64,000 nucleotides of DNA from Lachnospiraceae bacterium (lineage in GTDB: Bacteria; Bacillota; Clostridia; Lachnospirales; Lachnospiraceae). Location of the stretch: positions 16,884-80,883 of the forward strand of contig VSNM01000018.1 in the NCBI GenBank assembly GCA_009774245.1, given 5' to 3'. The notes under the pieces are model-generated. The model saw only the letters and a list, made by a program, of their open reading frames with translations, searched no databases and was not told where the DNA came from. Shown here piece after piece: positions 50,549-59,651 of the stretch (position 1 is its first letter; each line of letters begins with the position of its first letter). The position numbers and the translations under genes were made by a program.

Positions 50549-51376
50549 ATGAAAAATTTGATTCGGTTAACCGACTTAGAGCCCAAGGAATTATATGAAA
50601 TCTTCCACATTGCAGACGAGATCAGTTCTGGAAAATACAACGGATTTCTGGACAAAAAAAGCGTGATTCTATTTTTTCCTGCCACAAGCATCAGGACGCG
50701 TGTCACCTTTGAAAAGGGCATCTATCTGCTGGGCGGTCAGTCCATCCTGTTCCCCACTGACACGCTGGATAAGAAAGAAGATCTGAGAGATGTCTGCGGA
50801 TATCTGAACAACTGGGCGGATCTCGTGATCGCGCGGCACAGGGACATTCACCTGCTCGAAAAGCTTGCCCAGTATTCAGAAGTTCCCGTCATCAACGCCA
50901 TGACCGACAGCAACCATCCCTGCGAAATTTTATCAGACCTATATGCCCTGTCCAAAATCCGCAGTGATTTCACAAAAGACCAGTACCTATTCTGCGGCAA
51001 ATCCGGCAATATCGGACTGGCCTGGAAAGAGGCGTCCCAGGTCATAGGATTCGAGCTGTCGCAATGCTGCGGCGCAGGCTATGAGATGCCTGACATAAAA
51101 GTATATCACGATATCAGGACAGCCGTCAGGGGAAAAGATATCCTATGCACGGACTCTTTACCCGCTGACGCACTGAATGATTTTAAGGACTGTCAGATCA
51201 CAAAAGAAGTGATGGAGCTGGCAAACGAAAATGCTCTCCTCAATCCCTGTCCGCCGTTCTACCGCGGTGAGGAAGTCAGCGATGACGCGATCGCGTCACA
51301 CTATTTCGTCGGCTATCCGTTCAAGAAGCGTTTATTAGAAGTCCAGCAGGCAGTCATGATCTATCTGCTCTCCTGA
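50549..51376 (+). CDS. Ornithine/aspartate carbamoyltransferase-like protein with altered active-site motifs
   Basis: The 275-residue protein has the two-domain carbamoyltransferase layout but is shorter than the usual 305-340. The carbamoyl-phosphate loop reads FFPATSIRTRVTFEKG (SIRTR, not STRTR). The second site is HPCEILSDL (Glu in place of the usual Gln). The C-terminal HCLP motif reads LNPCPPFYRGEEVS, lacking the His. The Arg residues are kept. It may use another amine or have lost activity. No arginine genes are adjacent. AAGGATACCCACGG precedes the ATG. Confidence 0.8.
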   Translation: MKNLIRLTDLEPKELYEIFHIADEISSGKYNGFLDKKSVILFFPATSIRTRVTFEKGIYLLGGQSILFPTDTLDKKEDLRDVCGYLNNWADLVIARHRDIHLLEKLAQYSEVPVINAMTDSNHPCEILSDLYALSKIRSDFTKDQYLFCGKSGNIGLAWKEASQVIGFELSQCCGAGYEMPDIKVYHDIRTAVRGKDILCTDSLPADALNDFKDCQITKEVMELANENALLNPCPPFYRGEEVSDDAIASHYFVGYPFKKRLLEVQQAVMIYLLS

Positions 51377-52259
51377 CCGGAATCCACAGCTCACAGAACA
51401 GACCGCTCTCACCGTTCTCAAAATAAATCTCATAGTCCGTGTCGTCCGTCTGCACATACCCTGTCTGCGGGACAAACTCCTTGAAAAATTTGCTCCATGT
51501 CTCGCCAATGCAGTCCCCGTCAGCTCCCATGCACCGAAAGACTGCATAATCCACCGGTTCCGTCTTCCACATACGATAGCCGTTCTCCACCATGCGCTGC
51601 ACACCCGCCATGTCAGTGTCCTCATCGACAAGGACGCCAATCCCATACTGAAAATGCGTCTCACTGTCCCTTGTGGGCGTGCACAGACCATACAAATCCC
51701 TTTTTCCCGCAGCGCGGAGCTGCTTCATGGGCTCGATGAGATTTTTCTCATAACACTCCGTCCAGAAATCAGGAACGCTGTGGTCATTGTCATCATTGAT
51801 GATCTCATTCGGAAAAGCCCTCACCATCGCGATAAACTGTTGCTGCTCCCTGTGTTCCATTCTGTAGTCCATAATACTACCACCTTCCAATATGATTTTG
51901 ATCACGAGAGGATTGAACAAGTGAAGTTTTGCGCCCTTTTGCTTTGCCTGCCTCGGCGTCGAACCGTGAAACCGCGAAAAGGCTTTGGAAAAGCTCTCCG
52001 GTGATTCATAGCCATACTTGTATGCGGCGTCAGTGACCGACAGCCCTGTTGTCTGAAATTCCTGTGCCGCCAGCGTGAGGCGCCTGCTCCTGATATACTC
52101 GTTGGCGGTCATTCCGGTGACAAAGCTGAATGTGCGGTGAAAATCATAACCTGACATGTGCACATGTTTTGCCACATCAGTATAATGAATGTCCTCACAA
52201 ATATGCTCCTCCATATAATTGATCGCCTGCTGAATCCGCTGTATTGACACGCTGCTCAC
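51354..52259 (-). CDS. AraC-family regulator with GyrI-like effector domain
   Basis: The 301-residue protein has N-terminal twin helix-turn-helix motifs (residues about 8-105: AINYMEEHICEDIHYTDVAK, SGYDFHRTFSFVTGMTANEY, YKYGYESPESFSKAFSRFHG). Residues about 130-295 form a GyrI-like small-molecule domain (EHREQQQFIAMVRAFPNEI; GIGVLVDEDTDMAGVQ; DYEIYFENGE). The Rob/SoxS-with-GyrI layout is typical of drug-responsive regulators. Its 3' end overlaps the convergent OTC-like gene by 23 bases. Confidence 0.9.
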   Translation of the reverse strand: MSSVSIQRIQQAINYMEEHICEDIHYTDVAKHVHMSGYDFHRTFSFVTGMTANEYIRSRRLTLAAQEFQTTGLSVTDAAYKYGYESPESFSKAFSRFHGSTPRQAKQKGAKLHLFNPLVIKIILEGGSIMDYRMEHREQQQFIAMVRAFPNEIINDDNDHSVPDFWTECYEKNLIEPMKQLRAAGKRDLYGLCTPTRDSETHFQYGIGVLVDEDTDMAGVQRMVENGYRMWKTEPVDYAVFRCMGADGDCIGETWSKFFKEFVPQTGYVQTDDTDYEIYFENGESGLFCELWIPVRRADRS

Positions 52260-52351
52260 TCCTCTCTGTAACCATTATAGAAGGTCTTATCTGAAAAATC
52301 CTGTCCTGCCTTGCACAAATTTGTCCCGCACAGTTTTTCAAACCAGAAGGA

Positions 52352-52843
52352 CTAAAACTCAGGTAGCTTCGTAAAAATCACCGTTTCCCCGTCCGCTGCG
52401 CCCACGTAGATTTCATTTGTTCCCTGCCCTGTTTTCAGATAATGTTCTATCACATACTTCGAGGTGTACGCCATCTCCAACGATGGCAAATCTGACAAAG
52501 GAAACCATTTGCTGATGCCCTCGTTCGATACCAGATGCTCATCCACACCCGGTTTTAATGCTGCAAAAAAATAGTAATTCTGCCGAATCTCGCCTTTTGA
52601 GCGGCGCAGCGTAATGTAACGCAGCGACAGATCCTGAATCTCATGCTCCCCAATGCCCAATTCTTCCTGCAGTTCCCGCAGCACGCAAGCCCGCGCGTCA
52701 TTCAGCTCACATGCTTCAAAGTGTCCTCCTGCCGAACCAACCCAGACATCGTTCACTACCCTGCCGCCCTGCCTGTACAGCAGCAGCATTCTGTCACCGT
52801 TGGTTATGTACACAGACGCCATATTTCTCAATCTTCCGTCCAT
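52352..52843 (-). CDS. NUDIX hydrolase
   Basis: The 163-residue protein has the Nudix box GGHFEACELNDARACVLREL followed by QEELGI, near residues 39-64. The glycine/glutamate spacing is slightly changed (GHFEACELND rather than GHVEPGE), but REL-EELG is intact. Probably a nucleotide-sugar or dNTP pyrophosphatase; substrate unknown. GGAGGGCAGGAGCA precedes the start. Confidence 0.88.
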   Translation of the reverse strand: MDGRLRNMASVYITNGDRMLLLYRQGGRVVNDVWVGSAGGHFEACELNDARACVLRELQEELGIGEHEIQDLSLRYITLRRSKGEIRQNYYFFAALKPGVDEHLVSNEGISKWFPLSDLPSLEMAYTSKYVIEHYLKTGQGTNEIYVGAADGETVIFTKLPEF

Positions 52844-52883
52844 TGCTCCTGCCCTCCAATTATTTCAATAGCCTCCTGCAAAT

Positions 52884-52911
52884 CGAGTCGGAGAAATCAT
52901 TCCCCGACTCG
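52884..52911. terminator. Hairpin after rubrerythrin, resembling stem 3 of the structured element
   Basis: CGAGTCGG...CCGACTCG forms a strong stem. The inner GGAGAAATCATTCCCC is nearly the loop side of stem 3 in copy 2 (GGAGAAGGTCATTCCCC). Being downstream of the rubrerythrin stop on the minus strand, it may act as its terminator. Confidence 0.55.
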
Positions 52912-53000
52912 ATTTGAATTTGTTGATCTCTTAATTTTCAGCTTTTCACATGAATGCTTCCGCATAGCCAGTATTTCTTTAATGGGATTCATTTTCGTCA

Positions 53001-53543
53001 TCAATAATTGTCCGCGTGCACCTCAAAGTAAGCCTGCGGGTGATTGCACACCGGGCACACCTCCGGCGCCTTTGTACCGACTACGATGTGTCCGCAGTTG
53101 CGGCACTCCCACACCTTGACCTCGCTCTTCTCAAACACTGCTGCCGTCTCCACATTTTTCAGCAGCGCACGGTATCTCTCCTCGTGGTGCTTCTCGATCT
53201 CACCCACCGCGCGGAACTTCGCCGCCAGCTCCGGGAATCCCTCCGCCTCGGCCGTCTTTGCAAAGTCCTCATACATGTCTGTCCACTCGTAGTTTTCCCC
53301 GTTTGCCGCCGCCCCGAGGTTGTCCGCCGTGCTGCCGATGCCCTGCAGTTCCTTGAACCACATTTTCGCATGCTCTTTCTCGTTGTCCGCCGTCTTTAAG
53401 AAAATCGAGGAAATCTGCTCATACCCCTCTTTCTTTGCCACGGAGGCAAAGTAAGTGTACTTGTTGCGTGCCTGGGACTCGCCTGCAAAAGCCGCCTCAA
53501 GATTTTTCTCTGTCTGTGTTCCTGCGTATTTGTTTGCCATCAT
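53001..53543 (-). CDS. rbr: Rubrerythrin
   Basis: The 180-residue protein has an N-terminal ferritin-like di-iron domain (NLEAAFAGESQARNKYTYFA; KTADNEKEHAKMWFKEL; VGEIEKHHEERYRAL). The C-terminal rubredoxin domain has cysteine pairs in WECRNCGHIVVG and CPVCNHPQAYF. It reduces peroxide in anaerobes. All metal ligands appear present. Two adjacent ATGs follow AAGGAGAATTG; either may be used. It has a good promoter with an upstream tandem repeat. Confidence 0.95.
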   Translation of the reverse strand: MMANKYAGTQTEKNLEAAFAGESQARNKYTYFASVAKKEGYEQISSIFLKTADNEKEHAKMWFKELQGIGSTADNLGAAANGENYEWTDMYEDFAKTAEAEGFPELAAKFRAVGEIEKHHEERYRALLKNVETAAVFEKSEVKVWECRNCGHIVVGTKAPEVCPVCNHPQAYFEVHADNY

Positions 53544-53588
53544 TCAATTCTCCTTATGATAATCTAATATAGAACCTGTCATACTCCA

Positions 53589-53616
53589 TTATACCCTATT
53601 GTACTGTTTTGACAAT
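53589..53616 (-). promoter_or_regulatory. Rubrerythrin promoter
   Basis: On the minus strand TTGTCA (53616-53611), 16 bases, then a perfect TATAAT (53594-53589), about 46 bases before the start codon. Confidence 0.7.
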
Positions 53617-53624
53617 CCTTTTTA

Positions 53625-53652
53625 TTGAAATAGTTATTTTGAAATAGTTATT
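53625..53652. repeat. 14-bp tandem repeat upstream of the rubrerythrin -35
   Basis: TTGAAATAGTTATT occurs twice in a row (53625-53638, 53639-53652), starting 9 bases above the -35. The position suits a binding site for a redox or stress regulator; it is unlike a classic PerR box. Confidence 0.6.
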
Positions 53653-53677
53653 GCCACTTCAGGCGCAATTGGGTTCC

Positions 53678-54751
53678 TCACGCATTTCTCAGCAGATTCC
53701 GCCTCTCCCAGTTTCCCGTGCGGTACCAGAGATAAGAGATCAGATAATTCGCTGTCCAGCCCATCGGAACCGCGTACCAGATCAGCTCGATACCCCATAT
53801 TGGCGAACACAACTGCGCCACGGCGACGCGAATCGCCAGGTTGATCAGATTGGCGAGCATGTACACCTTGATATCTCCCGCGCCCCTCAAGATTCCGTCC
53901 GTTATCGCCTTAAAGCCCAGGAAGGAAAAAAATAATCCGATAAAGCGAAAGTATGCTGTCCCCGTCTCGAACGCCACCGCAGACTCGCCCTGCTCGACGA
54001 AGGCAGAGAGAATCGGAACATAAAAAAGCTGTGAAACCGCGGCCAACAATACCCCAAAACCGATGATAATCCCATATGCCGCATGATATCCCTGGCGCAC
54101 GCGCTCCGGCTTTCCCGCACCGAGATTCTGCGCCGTAAAGGTGGACATCGCATTCCCCGTCGCGATCATCGGCACGATGCAGAGCGATTCCAGCCGCGTC
54201 CCGGCGGAATACCCGGCAAGCGCCGAGGAGCCAAACTGGTTGACTGCCGACTGCGTGAGCAGCATACCGATACTCACGATCGACTGCTGCACAATCGACG
54301 GGATCGCGACCTTGACTCCCGTGACGAACATATCACTTCGAAACCGCTGCACCTTTCCCTCAACCGCATAAGTGGACAGCAGCCGCAGCACCGTCGGGTT
54401 GACTATAAATCCCAGCACCGCAAGCAGCGTGCTGAACACTGCAAACGTGATCAGAAAGGTGTACACGGAACTTTTCATCTCCCTGTAATGCCCTGCACCG
54501 AGATACTGGCTCGTCAGCACCGACGCGCCGATGCCGCCGCCGATTGCGATCATGATAAACACTGTCGTAAAGGAGTACGATGCCCCCACCGCCGCGAGCG
54601 CATCCTCCCCGACCAGATTCCCCACAATGATGGAATCTGCCATATTGTAAAACTGCTGAAATAAATTGCCGACGATCATCGGAAGCGCGAAGAAAAACAG
54701 GCTTCGCGCCGGCGGCTGTGTGATCAGGTTTTCTTTTGCATTCTGTGCCAT
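53678..54751 (-). CDS. MATE-family efflux transporter with an internal deletion
   Basis: The 357-residue protein is against about 450 for the family. The N-terminal half (FFALPMIVGNLFQQFYNMAD; SIIVGNLVGEDALAAVGASY) is normal to about residue 130 (VNPTVLRLLST). It then jumps to QRFRSDMFVTGVKVAIPSIV, normally the entry to TM7. Roughly 80-95 residues covering TM5-TM6 are missing with the frame kept. The second half is complete. Loss of two helices probably abolishes transport. Start 54751 follows AGGAGAGAGTC. Confidence 0.82.
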   Translation of the reverse strand: MAQNAKENLITQPPARSLFFFALPMIVGNLFQQFYNMADSIIVGNLVGEDALAAVGASYSFTTVFIMIAIGGGIGASVLTSQYLGAGHYREMKSSVYTFLITFAVFSTLLAVLGFIVNPTVLRLLSTYAVEGKVQRFRSDMFVTGVKVAIPSIVQQSIVSIGMLLTQSAVNQFGSSALAGYSAGTRLESLCIVPMIATGNAMSTFTAQNLGAGKPERVRQGYHAAYGIIIGFGVLLAAVSQLFYVPILSAFVEQGESAVAFETGTAYFRFIGLFFSFLGFKAITDGILRGAGDIKVYMLANLINLAIRVAVAQLCSPIWGIELIWYAVPMGWTANYLISYLWYRTGNWERRNLLRNA

Positions 54752-54871
54752 GACTCTCTCCTTTAGGAAACTTTTTTCTCTTTTCGTATGGAATATCATC
54801 TGAATTCCTATAGCCTTCGTCGTGATATCTTTATAATATTATCACAAGACAGCTGTAAAATACAATACCCG

Positions 54872-57148
54872 TTACAATCCATCTCTGCCGATGAAGCCCT
54901 GCCGGTTACTCGCGGACTCTGTTTTCAGCCGCTCATATCTCCTGTCGACTTCCCTCTGCAGGCTCTCCGCAACCTCCCTGTATTCCTCCCCACAGAGGTG
55001 TTTTGTGCGCCCCATCATCGCCAGCCAGTCCGTGACCGGGATCTTTTTCCCCGCCGCGTCCGGCGCGTAACTTAGCCTAGTCGCGCCCTGCTCGATCTCA
55101 TAGAGCGGGAAGAAACAGCAGTTGACACCCGCTTCGATCACCTTCCGCTCCGTCGCCGGATTGTCATTCCAGTTCAGGGGACATGCCGACAGTGCCTTGA
55201 GATATGCCGTTCCCTCTGTCTTTGCATAAAACGCGGCCTTTGCTGCCTTCTGGATAAAATCTGTCGGATTTGATTCCGCGGCGGTCGCCACATATGGAAT
55301 ATTGGCTGCCGCCATAATCCGCGGCATGTCTTTATGGAAAAACGTCTTTCCATACTGATTGACACCCACATGGGAGGTGGAACTTCTCGCCCCTTTTGGC
55401 GTCGAATACGAGAGCTGGTAGCCAGTGTTCATATAACCGCCGTTGTCATACTCGAAAATCAGCAGCCGGTGTCCCCGAAGCGCCGTGCCGATCGCTGAGC
55501 CCATGCCGATATCCATACCGCCGTCCCCGCTGACCATGACAAAAATGATATCGCCTGGGGGCAGTTCTCCCTTTCGCTGTTTTCTGTAACAAATCTCGGC
55601 AAGTCCGCTGAGCGTCGCCGCACCATTCTGAAACAGGTTGTGGAGATAGGGCACCTTGAAGCTTGTCTTTGGATAAGGCGTCGTGACGATCATGCCGCAC
55701 CCTGTCTGAAACAACAGTACGACCGGATTCTCAATCGCCCGCAGCAGCAGATTCAGATTGACTGGTATACCGCAGCCCGGGCAGGCGCCGTGTCCGGGCG
55801 CAAGGCGTTTTGGCACAGCCGCCGTCGCGTTCAGACTGCCTCCCTCTACCTTCACCACGCCCGGAGTCTCCCCCGTCCTCGTCACAGTCGTCGCGCCAAT
55901 CCGTGTCCTGTCCTCCGTGAGCGGAGCAAAAAATCCCCCCTGATCGGCGGGCTCCTGACCAATACCGGGATTCACGCCGTAATAGTCAAAATCAGGCGTC
56001 TCCGTATCTCTTGCAAAATCAAGCATCCGCTCCGCGTCCTCCGCAAAGAAATCCTTGCCGCCAAGCCCGTAAACCAGACTTTTGATCCTCGCACGACCGC
56101 CATATTTCTGCATTGCGGCACGCACCTCCAATGAAAGGTTGCCTCCCCCGGCACCGTAGCTGTCCTGGCGGTCTGCCACCAGCATCGTATCCGCAAGCTT
56201 ACATGCCGCAAACAATTCCTTTCCGGGAAAAGGGCGCAGTACATTGAGCGTCACCGCTCCCGCCTTTTTGCCATTTCTGCGCATTTTGTCCACGCCCTCT
56301 TTTGCCGTCTCATATGAGGAGCCCAGCAGCACCAGGAGTTCCTCCGCATCCTCCCGAAAATACCCTTCCACTTTGCCGTACTCTCTGCCGGAGAGCGCAC
56401 CATACTCCTCAAAAAGCTTTGGAAGCAACTCGTCCGCCTGGCACATGGCAAGGTGAAGCTGATAGCGGTTGTTGATCAGATCCGGCTCATTCATATAGGA
56501 ACCTACCGTGATCGGATTATTTTGGTCAAAAAAAGGATAAACCTCCCGCTTTTCCCCGATAAACTGCCGCACCACCTTGTCGTCCGCAAACCGCAGGCAG
56601 CGCCTTTTCTGATGGCTGGTAAAAAATCCGTCATACGCCACCGCCACCGGGAGCCGCACCTGCTCCGCCAGCTTTAGCGCGATAATATTGAAATCATAGA
56701 CCTGCTGTACGGTGTGGGCAAACAAAATCGGCCACCCCGCATTTAACAGATACATAATGTCACTGTGATCTCCCTTGATGGAAAGCGGCCCCGAGACCGT
56801 CCTGCACGCCACATTCATCACCATCGGATAGCGTGTCCCAGACTGCACTGGCAATTGCTCCAGGGCATACAGCAGGCCGTTTGCACTGGTGGCGTTGATC
56901 ACCCTGCCTCCGCCGACCGATGCGCCGTAGCAGATTCCCGCCGCGCTGTGCTCCCCCTCTGCCGCGATCATCATGAGATCCGTCTCCCCCCTGGCGCGCA
57001 TCTCGTCCAGATTTTCCGCAATCTGTGTGGATGGCGTGATCGGATAGTACCCCATCAGATCATAACCGATCTGTTTGATCGCGATCGCCGCCATCTCATT
57101 GCCGCCCGCATATTCTGTCACCTGTTTTTCCGTGCTATTTGATTCCAT
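54872..57148 (-). CDS. 2-oxoacid:ferredoxin oxidoreductase, fused alpha and beta subunits
   Basis: The 758-residue protein oxidises a 2-oxo acid plus CoA to acyl-CoA, with ferredoxin reduction. The alpha part (about 1-400) has GGNEMAAIAIKQIGYDLMGY followed by YPITPSTQ, and EGEHSAAGICYGASVGGGR. The beta part (about 455-758) has GHGACPGCGIPVN, the thiamine-diphosphate site VSGDGGMDIGMGSAIG...FEYDNGGYMNTG. Keto acid specificity (pyruvate, 2-oxoisovalerate or other) is not settled by these motifs. It overlaps the gamma-delta gene by one base (TGATG), so all four subunits come from two chains. Confidence 0.88.
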   Translation of the reverse strand: MESNSTEKQVTEYAGGNEMAAIAIKQIGYDLMGYYPITPSTQIAENLDEMRARGETDLMMIAAEGEHSAAGICYGASVGGGRVINATSANGLLYALEQLPVQSGTRYPMVMNVACRTVSGPLSIKGDHSDIMYLLNAGWPILFAHTVQQVYDFNIIALKLAEQVRLPVAVAYDGFFTSHQKRRCLRFADDKVVRQFIGEKREVYPFFDQNNPITVGSYMNEPDLINNRYQLHLAMCQADELLPKLFEEYGALSGREYGKVEGYFREDAEELLVLLGSSYETAKEGVDKMRRNGKKAGAVTLNVLRPFPGKELFAACKLADTMLVADRQDSYGAGGGNLSLEVRAAMQKYGGRARIKSLVYGLGGKDFFAEDAERMLDFARDTETPDFDYYGVNPGIGQEPADQGGFFAPLTEDRTRIGATTVTRTGETPGVVKVEGGSLNATAAVPKRLAPGHGACPGCGIPVNLNLLLRAIENPVVLLFQTGCGMIVTTPYPKTSFKVPYLHNLFQNGAATLSGLAEICYRKQRKGELPPGDIIFVMVSGDGGMDIGMGSAIGTALRGHRLLIFEYDNGGYMNTGYQLSYSTPKGARSSTSHVGVNQYGKTFFHKDMPRIMAAANIPYVATAAESNPTDFIQKAAKAAFYAKTEGTAYLKALSACPLNWNDNPATERKVIEAGVNCCFFPLYEIEQGATRLSYAPDAAGKKIPVTDWLAMMGRTKHLCGEEYREVAESLQREVDRRYERLKTESASNRQGFIGRDGL

Positions 57149-58263
57149 CAGACCTCACCCCCTTCAATCCTCTTTTCCGTCAGATACGACTCCGACGTGA
57201 TATAACCGTCCGGCCCGGTTTTCACGTAATAATCCGGTGTGCGAAGCATGTCCTGGTTTGGCAGAAAATATTTTTTATCCGGGTGCTCCGCCTCAATTCC
57301 CCGCACCAGTGCATTGACCGGACACACGTCCACACAGCGCATGCAGCCCTTACAGTGATAATAATCCAATCCCTGATTGACCATCATCTCCCTGTCTTTG
57401 TACATGCCCTTTCTAAACTGGAACACCATATCAGGGCAGGTGGAATCACAGAGCCCGCAGTTGATACACCGCTCTTTGATAAAAATGGGAATATATCCTT
57501 GCCTGGACGGAGACAAGTCCGCTGTCACTGTACTGCCAAACCGCGGATTTACACCGCCAATCGGTGCTGTCGCATAGCCCCACTCCTGACTCTTCTCCGG
57601 TGTTATCTCCTTTTTATCGCTGCCGACTCCTGTGCGGCAAGCTCCGCTTGTTCCCTCCGCCAGCCGCCGTACCTGCTCGTAACCCTGTTCGAGTCCTCTC
57701 AAATTGCCCTCCAATGCGGCCGGATATTTCCTTCCAAGGCTGTCACGACAGATCTGTCTGGCGCTCTCCAGCTCTACAAATCCCATGATCTTCGCCATCG
57801 CGCCCAACATGACCACGTTGATACGTGATTTGGTCTCCATCGCGATCTGGCGCGCATTGACTCCATAACAGCCGTCAAGGACAGAAGGCAGATTTTGCAT
57901 GACACTTTCCTCCTGCCCCTGATCTAGCGCGACTATCACATTTGTCCTGTCGCTGCACCCTTTCCAGACACCCTCATCGCGCGTGAGCGCCTGATGGAAA
58001 ACGACCAGCAGGTCAGGAGTCACAACGGGTGAATGCACCCTGATCTCCTTTTCGGGCGGGCAAAAGCGGATATGCCCCTTTACCGGCGTCCCCGTCTTCT
58101 CGGATCCGTAGCTCGAAAATCCCGCACTGTTGAGGTTCAGATATCGGACTGCCAGCTCCCCCACCATTTTTCCGCAGAGATTTGCCCCCAGACCGCCGAT
58201 ACTCTCCAACCGTATCTCATAATAATCCTGATCTCTTAATATCTGCTCTATATTGCCTGCCAT
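57148..58263 (-). CDS. 2-oxoacid:ferredoxin oxidoreductase, fused gamma and ferredoxin-like delta subunits
   Basis: The 371-residue protein has a gamma domain (about 1-185: IRLESIGGLGANLCGKMVGE; SSYGSEKTGTPVKGHIRF; NVVMLGAMAKIMGF) and a delta domain (about 250-330). The delta part carries two 4Fe-4S motifs, CINCGLCDSTCPDMVF and CKGCMRCVDVCPVNAL. Electrons pass through these clusters to ferredoxin. Directly upstream of and coupled to the alpha-beta fusion. Chromate-transporter-like genes lie 31 bases further upstream in the same direction. Confidence 0.9.
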   Translation of the reverse strand: MAGNIEQILRDQDYYEIRLESIGGLGANLCGKMVGELAVRYLNLNSAGFSSYGSEKTGTPVKGHIRFCPPEKEIRVHSPVVTPDLLVVFHQALTRDEGVWKGCSDRTNVIVALDQGQEESVMQNLPSVLDGCYGVNARQIAMETKSRINVVMLGAMAKIMGFVELESARQICRDSLGRKYPAALEGNLRGLEQGYEQVRRLAEGTSGACRTGVGSDKKEITPEKSQEWGYATAPIGGVNPRFGSTVTADLSPSRQGYIPIFIKERCINCGLCDSTCPDMVFQFRKGMYKDREMMVNQGLDYYHCKGCMRCVDVCPVNALVRGIEAEHPDKKYFLPNQDMLRTPDYYVKTGPDGYITSESYLTEKRIEGGEV

Positions 58264-58294
58264 AACTGATCTCCTTCATATTTTCCCATATTTT

Positions 58295-58867
58295 TCATAT
58301 CGCTCCCAACAGACCATATGCCAGCGTCCCCACGATACCGCTTCCAAAGATGATCGCGATCGCACTGACCTTGTATTTCCTGAGTATCACCAGCGCCCCG
58401 GCAAAAATGATAAGCTCCACAATGCGGATATTGCCAAACACGATCTCATGCAGCTCCGCCTGAAACAACCCCAACATCAATATCGACGCCCCTGCCGAGG
58501 CAATCAGCGCCACGACAGCGGGACGCAGCGATCCAAGTACCACCTGCACACCGCTCACCGTACGGTATTTGCAGTAAAAATACGCCAGTGTGAGGCAGAT
58601 GCAAAACGATGGAATGATACAGCCGATGGTACAGAGCAGCACCCCATAAATGCCCGCTGTCCGCATTCCCACAAACGTCGCAGAGTTGATGGAAATTGGC
58701 CCCGGCGTCATCTCCGCCACTGTGACCAGATCGGAAAATTCCTCCATGGTCATCAGGTGATGCGTGTTTACGATCTGATCCTGAATCAGCGGAATCGCGG
58801 CGTACCCGCCTCCCACGCTGAACAGTCCAACCCAGATAAAAGAAAAAAATAATTTGATGAGCAGCAT
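58295..58867 (-). CDS. chrA: Chromate transporter (ChrA half), second of a pair
   Basis: The 190-residue membrane protein has about six helices and the ChrA signature FSVGGGYAAIPLIQ and VAEMTPGPISINSATFVG. Short one-domain ChrA proteins work as pairs of opposite topology; its partner gene ends 3 bases before. The true substrate in gut anaerobes is unlikely to be chromate. Probably in one transcript with the oxidoreductase genes. Confidence 0.9.
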   Translation of the reverse strand: MLLIKLFFSFIWVGLFSVGGGYAAIPLIQDQIVNTHHLMTMEEFSDLVTVAEMTPGPISINSATFVGMRTAGIYGVLLCTIGCIIPSFCICLTLAYFYCKYRTVSGVQVVLGSLRPAVVALIASAGASILMLGLFQAELHEIVFGNIRIVELIIFAGALVILRKYKVSAIAIIFGSGIVGTLAYGLLGAI

Positions 58868-58870
58868 TGT

Positions 58871-59464
58871 CTACACCTTTCCTTTCTTTTTAAGCTTCCC
58901 CGCCGTATTCTTTTTCAGGTCAAGAAACAGGTCGACCAGCCCGATTCCAAGACAGATAAAAATAATAATCATCGCGCTGACATCAAACAGATACGTCGCC
59001 ACAAACGCCACTACCATCATGGCCATATATAAGATGCGCCCTGTCTTCACCACATTTCCCGCCAGATTGATCACGACATCAAAAATCACCGCCGCCACTC
59101 CCGCACGCATCACCTGCAATGCCGTCGCGATATAGGGATTGGTGCGAAATTGATCATAAAATAACGAAATGATCGAGATAATAACCATCGGTGGCAGGAT
59201 CGTTCCCAGGATCGCCGTCAGCGCTCCCATCACACCGGCGATTCGATAGCCAATAATGACAGAGGCATTGACCGGAAGCGGCCCCGGCGCGGACTGCGTG
59301 ATCGCGGTCACGTCGAGCATCTCGTCCTCCTCCAGCCACTTCAGCTCCTCGACATACTTCTTCTTCATCAGGGAAACGATCACAAACCCGCCGCCAAACG
59401 TGCAGGCACTCAGCACAAACATTGATTGAAACAGTATCCACAACTTGCTGTAATCCTTTTTCAT
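58871..59464 (-). CDS. chrA: Chromate transporter (ChrA half), first of a pair
   Basis: The 197-residue membrane protein has the ChrA pattern CTFGGGFVIVSLMKKKYVEE and ITQSAPGPLPVNASVIIGYR. It pairs with the gene 3 bases downstream. GGAGAAGGAGGACTC precedes the ATG. Confidence 0.9.
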   Translation of the reverse strand: MKKDYSKLWILFQSMFVLSACTFGGGFVIVSLMKKKYVEELKWLEEDEMLDVTAITQSAPGPLPVNASVIIGYRIAGVMGALTAILGTILPPMVIISIISLFYDQFRTNPYIATALQVMRAGVAAVIFDVVINLAGNVVKTGRILYMAMMVVAFVATYLFDVSAMIIIFICLGIGLVDLFLDLKKNTAGKLKKKGKV

Positions 59465-59487
59465 GAGTCCTCCTTCTCCTCCAGATG

Positions 59488-59506
59488 TTAGGAACTGTAG
59501 AAATTA
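59488..59506 (+). repeat. End fragment of the 165-bp MITE-like family
   Basis: TTAGGAACTGTAGAAATTA repeats the left terminus of the element at 48.6 kb. The following hairpin, GATTTCTC...GAGAAATC (59508-59550), is unrelated to the usual interior. Confidence 0.45.
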
Positions 59507-59651
59507 TGATTTCTCGCGAATTTTGCAGCATAGCGCGCATTGAGAAATCACAATCATCATGCAGGTATTTTGCATAGTATGTGAAATTCACTGTTAAAAT
59601 ATACAATATTGAACTGCCATATACAATTGATCGGGGAAGACCTTCTTGCAT

